Source: Leidyana gryllorum EB-2025a (taxonomy: Eukaryota; Apicomplexa). From it: a stretch of 64,000 bases of DNA. This document shows, in pieces, positions 1 through 12,200 of the stretch (positions are counted from its first letter, which is position 1; every line of letters begins with the position of its first letter). The position numbers were made by a program, and so were the translations under genes. The notes under the pieces are model-generated. The model did not search any database. It saw nothing but the letters and a program-made list of their open reading frames with translations, and was not told where the DNA came from. The DNA is taken from NCBI GenBank assembly GCA_048772705.1, contig JBLWGC010000115.1, positions 62,001 to 126,000 on the forward strand, given 5' to 3'.

Positions 1-150
1 CGATAAGACGGGGAATCGGTCCTCGAAGTCACTCTCTAAGAAGGGTGCTTCGAGATGGTCGTGCTGGTGGGGTGATCCCAAGAGCTCATCGACATTGGTT
101 GATCCGAGCACCACCACAGTTGATATAAACAGACATTTTAATTGACGCAT
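1..150 (-). CDS. Secreted protein, N-terminal 50 residues (cut by window edge)
   Basis: On the minus strand an open frame starts at ATG 150-148 and runs off the left edge without a stop, giving 50 codons. The first ~20 residues (MRQLKCLFISTVVVLGS) look like a cleavable signal peptide: a basic start, a hydrophobic core and a small residue at the end. An acidic, His-containing stretch follows. The start lies 51 bp downstream of the midasin stop codon on the same strand, the head-to-tail spacing seen throughout the window. The family cannot be named from 50 residues. It could be the pro-region of a secreted enzyme, but that is only a guess. Confidence 0.55.
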   Translation of the reverse strand, partial: MRQLKCLFISTVVVLGSTNVDELLGSPHQHDHLEAPFLESDFEDRFPVLS

Positions 151-201
151 CGCGCTACCTATCTAAGTCAGGGGATTTGACCAAAAAGACTGGTGAAAAG
201 A

Positions 202-3200
202 CTACGCGAATCCGGATGCCACCCAGCCTCGAATTATACCAGCCAGAGACGCTGGTAGGTCAGCCATGTCTTTCAGAACGGTATAGTACCGGAAGGGGAA
301 GTCAGTATTGAGGAAACGCCTATTTAAGGTTGTGATGTCCAGTTTCCCATCGCGATAGAGGGGTTCCTTGATATCATACACACTTCTGTTACATTGCGGT
401 TTGTCCAGGATGACCAAAACCGGATCCACTCCGATCGACTGGAGCCGCTGGAGTTTGAGGAGGATACCCTGTTTGCTGAAACGCCCATCAGACAGAATCA
501 GAAGGAGTCGCTTGCCCTGGCCTCCTGAGGCTTGTTCCTCGAACAACTGGAAGGCTCCATCGAAGAGGGTCAGGAGAGCCGAGTTGAAACCGCCCGCGCT
601 ACTCTCATCGAAAGTGAGCTTATTGATCAAAGCTCTCCCACTGCTTTCGTCCAACGCTTGTCCAAAGTCCAACAGTCTGGAAACCTCCTTCCCGCCGTAA
701 CCCAACACAGCCAAGTCTCCGGCCTCCAGGCGTCTGAGGGCGAGCGCAATTGCGACCATTGTGGGAACTGCAGCTTCATGCAGGCCCAACTCCCCCATAG
801 ACGCACTATTATCGACTGCGATACTTATCTGATACTTTCGCTTCGATAGCCGCGTCCTTCTCAACCAGATGGCATCACGACGGAAGTCAGATGCGATGAA
901 AGCCATCACCTGCTTCATACTCAGCTTTTTACCACTCTTGAAGAACCCTTGATATCGACCCTTGTTGGTGGGCTCCAGCACCATCCGTAACGACTCACAC
1001 AGCTCGGCCGATAGTTGAGACACCTCCTCCTCCAACTCAGACCACGTCCGCCATCTTAGCTCGACTCGAGATCCCGCAGAAACGACCTGATCGTCCGACT
1101 CCTCCTCCTTCTTCGCCACCCCAGCCTTGTTGGCAGTCACACGCGACGAGGGCTTGGCACCAGACTGGTCAGCTGCGTCCTCCGCCTCTTCCATTTCTTC
1201 TTTGACCATTTCTGACTTAACTTCCTCCTCTTCTGGTCCACTGCTGGTGGGAGGCTGCCAGGAGCTGTCGAATTCAGCATTGACGTTCCTTTGCTCTTCT
1301 GTCGTCTCGCTTTGTTGAGGGACGTGATCAGATTGTCTTGCTTGATCTGAACTCCCGTCTACCAACGCTTGACCTATTTGGCCGCTGTTCTCATCTACCA
1401 TCGCTGTGTCTATATCCTGGTCGTTTTGATTGCCGTCTGGGGACGCTCCTGCCTCCTCCATCGCTGCACTGTCAGCTTGGAGCAGCTCGTTGACTTGTCT
1501 TTTGGCTACGTCCGGTGGCTGGTCCAAAGCACCGGGTTGGGCTTTGGTCCGTTGCTGAGCGCCGGACGACCCCTCGCTTGACTGCGAGTGGAGCCCCACT
1601 CGAGCGGACTGTCCACCACCGCTCTGGTCACCACCACCCTCGTTCATCTCAGTTCGGTTCCCGTCTCCGGTCATGGACTGACTCGATGGAGGTGGCAACC
1701 CATCATCTGCGCCTTCTTCAAGACCAGCGTCTGCTCTTCCGTCGGCTCGCTCGTCTTCATTTGTTTGCCCATTCTGGTTCTCTTCACCTTGCAGTGGCTC
1801 GTCTCCCTCCATTGCCTCCTCCTTATGGCCCTCTTCCGTTTCGGTCGGCTCGTTGGGGTTTTGGCCCTCGCCTTCTGGCTCGTCGCCATCCACAGCGTTG
1901 TCCTTTTCATCCATATTGTTGTCGTCGCTGTCGTCAACATCGTCTCCCATAGTATCGGGAATGGCATCATCTTCCATATCGGATTCAGCAGCAATCTCGT
2001 CGTTTTCATTTTCACCCTCCTCATCTCCACTGTTTTTCTGGTCGTCCTCGGCCGCGGGGTCAGCAGCTCTTCCCTCTTTAGCGGCGGCCTCGCCGACCAT
2101 CTCATTCTCTGCTTCCCCCTCGAGATCTCCCTGCAGACCTTCGTCGGCCTCAGTCTTCCGAGGATCGTCAGTGGCATCATCGCCCATATCGGACATTTCG
2201 TCGTCGAGCGCTTTCTGCTTCCCAGCCTCTTCATCGTCCACTTCCCCAAAGTTCTCTTCCATCCCATCGTCGCCTTCTTCGGCCTCGGCCTCTTCCTTTT
2301 CCTTAGTGTCCACTTTATCTTCCGTTTCACCCTCGAAGTCCATTTGAGTATCGTGCTCTTCTGTTTCACCCTCATGTTTCTCCTGATCCATTTCTGGGGT
2401 CTGCTTGGGTTGGTCGGCCAAGTTGTCCAGCTCGTGGTCATTTTCAATCTTCTCCTGAGCATCCGTCAGACCGCTGCCGTCGGCTAAGCCAGAACCGGCC
2501 ACCCAATCATCACGGAACCGGTCGGGCTGCTGGTTGTCCTCCTCATTGTCTTGCTCGTCCATACGCAACCCATTCTGAGCCAAATCAGCCACCACACGGG
2601 CAGTCACTGCCACTAAAGTAGTGAAGGCATCTTGATTCCGACTGACGATCGCTGCAACTCGGGCACACTGTGCGCGACAGACTTCCACATGGGCTTCGCC
2701 CATTCCTTCCAGGCAAAGCTCCACTCCACTGCATTCTTGGGCCCGATGCTTTTTGAGCGCTTCAAAAGTAGCACATTGCCGTTCTTGTATCCGAGCCAAT
2801 ATTGCATCACCGTCGACCACTTCATCGGTCTCCTCGTCGGTCCCATCAACGTTGAGGTGCTGCTCCCATCTCACAATCTCGGCCTCCAACTCGGCAAACT
2901 TGCCGATCGTCTGGTCATCGATCGCTTTCACACTTCTGAGCGGAGCACCCAGAGTACTGTCGGGAATCGTTCCGGTCTCTATGATCTGTTTCAGATGAGT
3001 CCACAGAAAGGCGGAGCTCTCAGGTCTCGTTTTGGATACCAACTCTCTTGCTGACGACTCTTCAATTTCGTTGTGGAGAAGAACCCTCAATTCACCCAGC
3101 CTCTCTGTATATGGTGCCAGAGGAACACGTACAACAGTTGGCTCTTCTCCCAATCCTGAAGAAGAGGGGAGTGCGCTGTTCAACAAGTTCCTGAGTCCCT

Positions 3201-6200
3201 GTAGAGAGCTGCGAATCATCTGGTAAACTCCCAGTTCGGCAGCGGGGTCTCGAACGGCTCGGCATAAGATTGTGTCCGAGCTGTGAGGCACAGTTGCTTC
3301 CACAACTGTGAGTGTCAGTAGCGCTTCATCTATAAGTCTCATCATCTCTTGGCTGCGAGCGACGGTGAGTCTGACGCCTTGTTTGGCGTCAGTCTCTCCG
3401 ATAAAACGTTCAAACAGCTGGCAGAGTCGAAGAGTATCTCCACAGACTCTGGTGCGTTTGATGGATTCTCGCCCCAACCCGGCCAGGAGTTCTTGCCAGT
3501 CTCTGGCAGACTTGATGAAGGAAGCGTCCATATCGCTTTCATTGATGGCCAAGAAATCTCCGACTGCCATCAACGCCCTGGCCAGCTTTTCATCAACTGG
3601 CAACGAGAGATAGGTAGACGTTAACTCCTTCACTTGATCTGCTTTCGAGGTATGCAGCACAGCAGCAGCAGGAATGACGGACCGGAGAGTCTTTCTCACT
3701 TCAGTAAACTCTCTCAGAGCAGTCTCGCGAGGCTTTCGGACAAGCAGACCGGTCATGTTCTCAACATGGGCACTAAACACGTTATCTTCGTCGTGAGACT
3801 CCAATAGTTTCTTGACCCACTCGTCTCCAGACTGTGCCCGCTGCGTCCTCTTCAAGACGTCTGCGATCCGTTCACGGCAGCACCGGTCATACGCCTCGAC
3901 CAAACGCGCGATTTGCAGTCGCTTTGTCTGGATGTTACGTCGATCTCTGTCCACTGTGGCGGACTCGAACTTGGTCAGCTGCTGAATTTTCTTGATTTGG
4001 TTCTCCAAGTGCCCCAGAATCGGCCCCGCACTGGCGCGGACGTACTTCTCATACTCCGCCGACCACGCAAGGAACCCTTGGAGGACTTGGATCTTCGTAC
4101 TTTGCACACTTCCTGATGTCCCAAAGTTGAGAACTTCGATGAGTTGACGGACAAAATGTCGCAGCAACGGAAGTTCAGCGATAGGACGCGATCGAATGGG
4201 GTGGACACAGAAGGTATCCAAATCCTTGAAGAGCTTCAAGTCATTCTCGGGCGTCGATGGTTCGCAGAAGACCGCATGGAGAATCACCATGGCAACTCGA
4301 TTCCAGAAATCGCCAGCTTCTTGCCAATGCCGCTGTCGCCTCTCTCCAATGTTGAGCCAATCTCTGACCTCCTGAATCCGCAGGTCAGCCAAAACCTCTC
4401 GGACTCGTTGGCAGCTGCCATTACTGACATCTTCTCTTCGGGCATATCGTGATTCCCACACTCGTAAATGGTCATAAAGATCCTCCACAGCGTGAGCCAA
4501 CACGTTCGGGGTCGTGCGGTAAAGAGGCAAACTGGACACAGTTTTGATTGCGTCGCGTATTCTTGCCATATGTGGCACGTGATCCTCCCCATTCTCCTCG
4601 ATTTGCATCTCAGCCAATCTCAATATGTGGCTGAGAGGTTCCACCAACTTGAGCATTGCATCTTTCGAGTTGCCCGTGTAGAAAGGGGGATACTGTGTCT
4701 CGGAAGACACATCAGATCCACTCTTATCGTTGAGCAGCACGTTGCGATCGCAAGTGCATTTGACTGACAACTTTGCGGATCCATCCAACTCCACGGCATC
4801 TTGGAGAACGCACGACCGTAAGTTGTCGAGGATCTCTCCCGATAGTGTCCCGTTCAACGAGGCTTCCTGTGCCATTCTGCGGAAAGTTTGGACAGCCGTC
4901 TTTCTGGTGCGATCGATGCACGAGTGGCCTCCGAATATCAACCGAACAACAGCTCCCAAATCGTGCATGATACCTGTGGCATCTGCCTCTGGACCATCCA
5001 TTTCTTGACTTTCAATCGGGTTAATGAGCGACTTGAGGGTCTCGGTTGCATTCGGGAACAATTCGTTTACGAGAGGCTGGAGCCTTTGCTCTTCACTTTC
5101 TGTCATCACGGTTCCCCAGTCTTCCACCTCCGGCATATCCAGAATCAAATTGGCGGTTTCGGTTTCGTCTTCGTCAACTTCTATGGCGTCGGATTGTTGC
5201 GCCGGATCACCACTCACGACCTCCAAAGCGTGCTGCAAACACTTGAACCACCCGTCCCCCCCCTCCAAGAGAAGGTTATGCAACTTGGATATACTGGAGT
5301 CAGGGCCAGGTCTGGACAGAGCGAGCCAGCTGGAAGTCCGAGACAATATCTCGGCACGACTGCCATTCCTCAACTTGCCCGGGACGGCGTTCGTCGTGAG
5401 CAACAAATCTGTCATCTTCACAACGTTGGATGTGCGAGACGCGTCGAAGTCTGCTTCTGCTTGCTGCATAGCGCGGCACGCGGATGCAGCGTTGCCAATA
5501 GCGAAGACGATAGCTAAATGTGGACAACGATCTCCACCGAATCTTAGGAAAGCTTTCAGCATATTAGGGTCTGCGAGTCCGAGTATCCACGTGGTCCCGC
5601 CGGATTCGATGGCCGATTGTGTGTGTTGGATGGCCATGGATTGGAGATTGTCGACGAACGTATTGATTTCGTGCACCGTATCCGTGACGACTTCGCTTCT
5701 GTCGATGGTCTCCACCTGAGCAGCGCTCATTTTGCTGAGGGCTGTCCAATCAGTCATCGCTGAATGGCATCCCATGGAACCCCACAGCATCATCCAGTAG
5801 CTATTCAGGCTTTGGCGTGTGGTGTGAATATCAGCCACTACACTGTTCATCATAGTCTCCACACTGAAGCGCAGGGTGGAACTGATGGAACAGAGTTGGC
5901 TCCAGAGACATGGAATGCAGAGGAGATGCAGATGATTCACTGCAAAACGCAATGGATCGTCGGTCGTCTCCAAATCATTCCAAGCTGTTCGGAGCATCTC
6001 GTCCACAACGGAGAATGGTGATCGAGTCCCGTCCGGCGTACAATGAGGACCAACCTTCTGCCACAATCCACGGGCCTTTTCCAGACACAACGTCAGCATG
6101 TGAGTGGGATCCTCCCAACTCTTGCGGTCTGCAATGAACGCGTCTCCCTCAATCGTGTGGAAGAGCACTGCCATTGCCCGTACGACCTCCATGATCACTC

Positions 6201-9200
6201 GTCTCCAGGAGGAGGGAGTCAACTTGGCGATTTCGCACTCGGGCAGCCCCAAGGGTAGAGAGCTGTGAATGTTGGCGGTAACAGACGACCGTAACATCCG
6301 GAACTGATGGCTGAGGGCCTGGAGATCGAAGGCGGCATCGCAATAGGGAGAAATCGTCGAGAACGGTAGCCTATGGCTCAAGGAAGCCTGGACGTTGTAC
6401 ATATATTTCTCTACTTGACTGGTGAGAGAAACCGACAATCTGTAAGCCTCGAGGTGTGACAGAGGTACATACTCGTCTCTGGCTCCATTGAGGATCCACA
6501 AGAGACACAGCCCCACAACGAGATCCTTTCCATGAGTGAGACAGCCTCCGCCGAGGGTATCGAGACGCATCATGACGCTGTAATACTCCCGAGCTGTCTC
6601 CCACCAATTGCCGCTGTACGGTTTATGGCCATTCGAGTCCAGCATCTCTTCGCGATATTGCTGCAGACGCGCCATTATGGACTGCAGATTGCGATACTCG
6701 ACCAGCAAAGCTGTCGTACACCATCTCTTTTGACGACGATCCTCGACCTCGTCCGAGCAGTGGCCATTCGATGAGGCACCGTCCACCAACGAGGTGGTCT
6801 CCACCTTCACATTCGCGTCACAGAGCCGGAAGAATAGACGATTCTGAATCTCTGGGCACGGACCAACGGACTTCATTCGCGAGCTTTGCACAACGGCCAA
6901 TTCTTGCAACAGATCGGGAACAGCCGAACATGTAGCGAACTGTTCCACGCTGCCGAGAAGGAGGCGATGGAGACGAAGCCGCAATTCCGAGTCGCCTGGA
7001 CTGCTTGGACCGAACGTGATAGGTTCGGACGCTTGGAAACTTGGAAGTGTTGTGCTTGTCGGATGTAAGGTAAGGGACCACAATAGCAGCTCAATGACCG
7101 CCGATGGTGGAACATGACTCTCCAAAGTTAAGGCCTTGAGATCCGATTGGGCCGGAGAACCTCTGCTCAGAACAGAGAGGAGAGTCGAAGACTCATCGGT
7201 CAACCCGCTCAAAGTTGGATTTGTCGGCCTGAGTCCACTGACCAATTTGCAGTAGCGGAGCAGCCAAGGGAGCAACAGTTGTCGGCAGTCACAAAGCCAA
7301 GAGTTGAAGCGCGATTCCCGCAGGGCCGCTATAGTGGTGCGATCCGAAGGTAGTCGAATGGAGAGTCGAAGGTATGCCAGATCGAGCAACTCGTTCTGCA
7401 GCTCCGCGAGAGCGTCGAGTGTGGGGGAGTCGCACTTGTTGATCACTAATTCCAAATCGTCGTCCATTGTTCTTATCCGTAAGTGTCGGCAGAAAGAGAT
7501 GACCCATTGAGGGGTGCCTTCTGGCCAAATCATCCTTCCATCGAAGATATCGGCGTATTGACCCAAAGAAATTCTGTCTCCGTGCACTTCGAAGCCTTTA
7601 GCGGCGCCACTTATACTGCTGACGAAGCGAGCGGCGTGACATACGCGCCGCTTGAAGGACCCAAGTAGGTGATCGGCAACTTTGTTGGGAGAGGAACGAC
7701 TCTTGTATGCGTGACAGAGCCGAGCCAGTTCCTTCTGCAAGGCCTCAGGAGCCCGCACCAACTTGACAGTGGGGATCAAATGTGCCGATGACAGCACTAT
7801 TTGTTGTTCCAGTGCCTCCAACTCAGTCTGAGCACCCCCCACTGGGATCTCGAGGGCCGTGACGCTCGGAGTCAGAGGGCTGATTTGCATGCCGAGAATC
7901 TTTTGATCAATCATACGAGGCAATTGTCCCTGAGCCTCCAGCTCCATGGTGGTTCGCAACAAGCGCACTATCAACACCGGATTGAGTACGCTTTCAATCT
8001 CCTTGTATCGGTTCAGATAGGCCAGAGAAGCGAGCCAATGTACAGCAGTCTCTTTGGCAGATTCTGTCCCATCGGCTTGATGAGGCAACAAAGAGCACAA
8101 ATATCTGGCGTCCTTGTCCCCATAGAGAGAGAATGGTTGACCGTCGTTCAACCGAGTGAGCTCCAAGCATCGATCTGTGTGAATGACTTCATCAACAGCA
8201 GCGCACTCTTCACTTGTGAGGTACCAGACCCGACTCTCGCACTCCTTGACTCCAATCGAGACAGGCCAGAATTTACTGATCCATTCACTGGGGCAAAGTT
8301 GCGACTCCTCTGTGGGCTCAATGAGGTCTTCGGCTGTTCGGACAGCCCGGAAGACGCCGACAGTTGTGAGGAACATAACGGTATACTTCATAATCAGGTG
8401 GACCAGTGTGAGTCGATCCCATTGATGAGGTGCGGAGCTGGAACCCAAAAGGGATCCTATGGTTCTGGCAGTCTCCAAACATTCGGTGGGATTGATCAGC
8501 ATCCCAATCCGTGCAGCCCACTGTTGACCTTCAAACATGCCGGGCTCGAAGGGGGTTGTATTGCGCAACACGGTGGTAATTGTGTTCACGAGCATCAAGA
8601 TGAACTCTCGATTTGTTTGAGTTCGGAAACTCAACCATAACTTCTCTTCAGCGGTTTGATTGGGCGGTGTGAGCGACCGCGTTGCTGTCACCGCATCTTC
8701 CATTGTCTCATCATCTTTGATGTTGAGAGTCTCATTCGATGCACAACTTTCAGTAGGGATGAGACCGGGCACTTTCCAGTCTCTCACGCCGTCGGGCATA
8801 TACAGTTCCAGGCACCGATTGCGCACAGCTGCCGATATTCCCGGATTCGGTGTACAGTCCGACAGGAAAATGATTCGGAAATCGGGATGAGGTTTGACTA
8901 TTTGGAACGGTCCAGCCTCCGATATGGTCAGCACTCCGTTGCGCTCTGTAAGACCGTTCAATCGGTCTAAAACACCCGCTTGGGCCACTGATGTGTCATG
9001 AACGACCACCCAGTGTCCTTCGCGGATGGCTTTGACCAATGGGCTATCGACCCAGGTGAAATGGGCTCCGGAACCTGTAGAAGTCTCAGCCTCCGCTTCC
9101 TCCTCCTTGACTCTGACGCTCTCTTCGATTTTGGCCTCTGACTTGATGGCAGTTGACGGGTCGACGCGTGCGAAACCACCCAACAGAGTCGTCCCATCAG

Positions 9201-12200
9201 TGGACGGAGCCATATGGAAATCGATGACTTTGACTCCCCTTTTCGAGAAAGCTTCGGGCTCAGCCAACAAATGAATGACTTCTGTGGCTGCCTTCAAGTC
9301 TGCTGTTGTCAAGAGAATGGGGAGTCGGGCGCTGAGTCCCAGTTTTAGTTTCGCCGCCAGACTGAGATGCCAATATGGCAGGCAATTGACAGCAGCGAGT
9401 TTGCCGAGCATTTTGACAGCTTTGGTCTGCAGGAATTGGTCTGTGCCGGTATGCGTCGCAGACCACTCGTCATGTTCTCTTTGGTCCAACTTGAGGGTAT
9501 CGGCCACAATATGATGGAACTTCCGAACATCAGATGGGCTTTCCAGTCGCGAGCCAAACACCACTCGGAGCGCTGAAGACAACTTTTCTCGTGTTGTCGG
9601 CTGACGACTGTCGTGACAGAGTATTGCTGCGACCCTCTGGAGGTCTCGGGTGTTCCACTCCCAGTCTTTAGCACTTTTGGTTCTCCATGTCTCTTTTCGG
9701 AGAGCATCGAGAACGTTGATACACAGAGTCGAAACATCAGCGCTGGCGTCATTCTCTGCCATCGAGTCATCTGCTGCTGTTGCCTCTGCGAGTTGTGGCA
9801 CCACGTGGTTGATCACAGCCAGGAGGTCCTCGGTATTCAACGCCAGCACGCGGATCTTATGGAATCTATTTAAGAAAGAGACCGGAAGGCCTTTTCTCCC
9901 ATCTCCTTTGCTCGCCTCATTCTGGGCAGCGAAGAGCCGGAAGCCCGCGGACGGTACGAGAAGTTTGTCAACTTCTGCAACATAGAGCTCATTTCGATGG
10001 TCGAGCAAACTGTTCAATCCTTCAAGAACTGGTTGTGGTGCGAGATTGATCTCATCAAGAAGGATCCAGGCACCCATTTGCAAAGCTTTGGTCAACGGTC
10101 CCGGTTTGAAGGTGAATGAGCCATTGGCACCGGGTACAAAGTTGCCGGTCAGATCGCACATCTCACTCTGTTCGCTGAGGTTCACCCGAAGCAGCTCGAC
10201 ACCGAGGAGACCAGCAACACTTTGCACGAGTGCCGTCTTTCCAGCTCCAGGAGGACCTTCCAACAATATTGACGTTTTGGACGACATGGCTCGGATCAAT
10301 CTGGCGAGATTTTGCCGAGTTCCTGGGGCCTCGAACCGGACGCTGGATGCGGTCATCGCCTCCTCATCCCAGTCATCGATAAGAGGGAGGGGGAGTTGGG
10401 CAACAGTAGTCGACGAGAAGATCTTTGGGTTCGATGCGACGAAAGGGTGCATCTGAATGAGCCCTTTGCGGATCCGTAGTCGAGTGTCCTTCACCCATCC
10501 AAGACCTCCCGGATAGAAGTCCATGAACAGATCCCCAAACAGCGCGGCATCGATACTGTTGTCCATCGTTGTGGATTTGCAGATGATTTGCAGCACAGCC
10601 ACCAGGAGACTGTCCACATCACTCATAAAGTCGGTGGACTTCGATCCCGTGATTTGCTGAATAACGGGCTGAACCGACTCGTCGAGATCAAAAGTGACTT
10701 TGGATTTGAGTCGATTCCCAATGAAGAATCCATCAATCAGAGTGACATAGAGTGCGTCAATCAATGGTCTCTGCCACTTATCGTCGCGCACAAGACTGCT
10801 GAACACTGTCAGCCAGTTCACGAGCTCTCGCAGGGAGACAGGAACAGTGCTGTGCTCTTCGAACCACATCATAACAGCGCACACAGCGTCCTTTATGTCA
10901 ACGATGGTGGACTGATCTTTCAGTACGCCTTTCAGAGTCAGCGATGCCAAACGATCCATCACCAGCTGAGAACAACTCTCGTCGCCAAAACTGATGGTGG
11001 GAACATAAACTTCTAGTAGACGGTTCCGCATAGCCTTTGATAACTCCTTCTTGCCGTAGTCTCCACCGGGGTTCATTGTGGCAAAAAAGCGGAAATCGTC
11101 TTCGCTCTGTATAACCCCATTCTCGTACTCTCCATTGTCGCATAGCTCGGGAATGAGGAGGAATCTGTTATCCGCCTCCAGAACTGAGTTGAGACGTTCC
11201 AAAATGGCGTCATCGGCCAAGTTCATCTCATCCAGAAGGAAAGCTTCACCCTGTAACATGGCTTGAACCAGAGGTCCATTCTGCCAGGCAAACAAGGCGC
11301 CGGAATCACTTTCAGCAGCTGTCTCCTGGTCAGACATACTCACGCCCTCTGCTTTCGATGGGGTTTCAGCCTGGACTGTTCTCGGCCTCTTGTTGCTGGT
11401 ACTAACGTCAGGGGTTGTGGCCTCCTCTTCGATCTCCTCCTTGTGAGACACCTTAGATCGAGGACGGAAGCCTCCAATGAGATCGCTTATGTCGGTATTC
11501 TGTTGACAGTTGAGACTCAATAGCCGTTTATTGTGCACTTTAGTCGCCAGATACTGTATGGCCGCCGTCTTGCCGGCACCTGTGGCTCCCACAAGCAGGC
11601 ATGGCTCCTTATTGCGCCAAGCCCACTCCAGTATACCCAGGAGGCGACGCATTGGCCGAGTCATTGTGAGATCTTGGGACAAAGAAGTGCTGGCCGGGCC
11701 GAGGAGTTGGGTATAGTAAGCCTCCCCCTCGTTGTCCAGCAATTGACTCTCAATGTTTCTCCGGCGCTCCTCTGCCATCGCGGCTTTACTGGTGATGCAG
11801 ATCCGAGTGAGCAGTTTCACGAACTGTTCCCGGCCTGAGGTGGACCTCAACCGCTCTCCAATGACCTGTACGGCCCCGAAGATCAATTTCTCTTCAGTAT
11901 CTGTACCAGCCCGACCCCAGCGCAACAAATCGCGAATTGTCACCAACACTTCAAAAGTCTGACGATTATCCAAATGGCGCACTCTCAATTCTTCGTACAC
12001 TCGAACCATTGTCTCCGCCGACTTGGGGGAGACATTGGGCGTCCGTTTCATGATGATCAGCATCAACTCGTCGGAAGGCGGCTCAGAGACCAGGAATTCG
12101 ATAAAACGACCTTTCAAAGCCTCTGAGAGCTTTTTACGACCTCCATATGTCACTGGATTCTGAGTAGCGAAGAGGCGGAACTCTGGATGGGCGCGAACTC

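Noticed and set aside
1671-2462. A 263-codon Lys/Arg-rich minus-strand frame overlapping midasin
   Set aside because: Frame-shifted reading of the same low-complexity acidic tract; midasin occupies the strand with clear domain continuity.
1588-2487. A 299-codon plus-strand open frame of hydrophobic residues opposite midasin
   Set aside because: It is the antisense of the Asp/Glu-rich midasin tract: GAG/GAA/GAT codons read backwards give Leu/Phe/Ile. No independent evidence of a gene.
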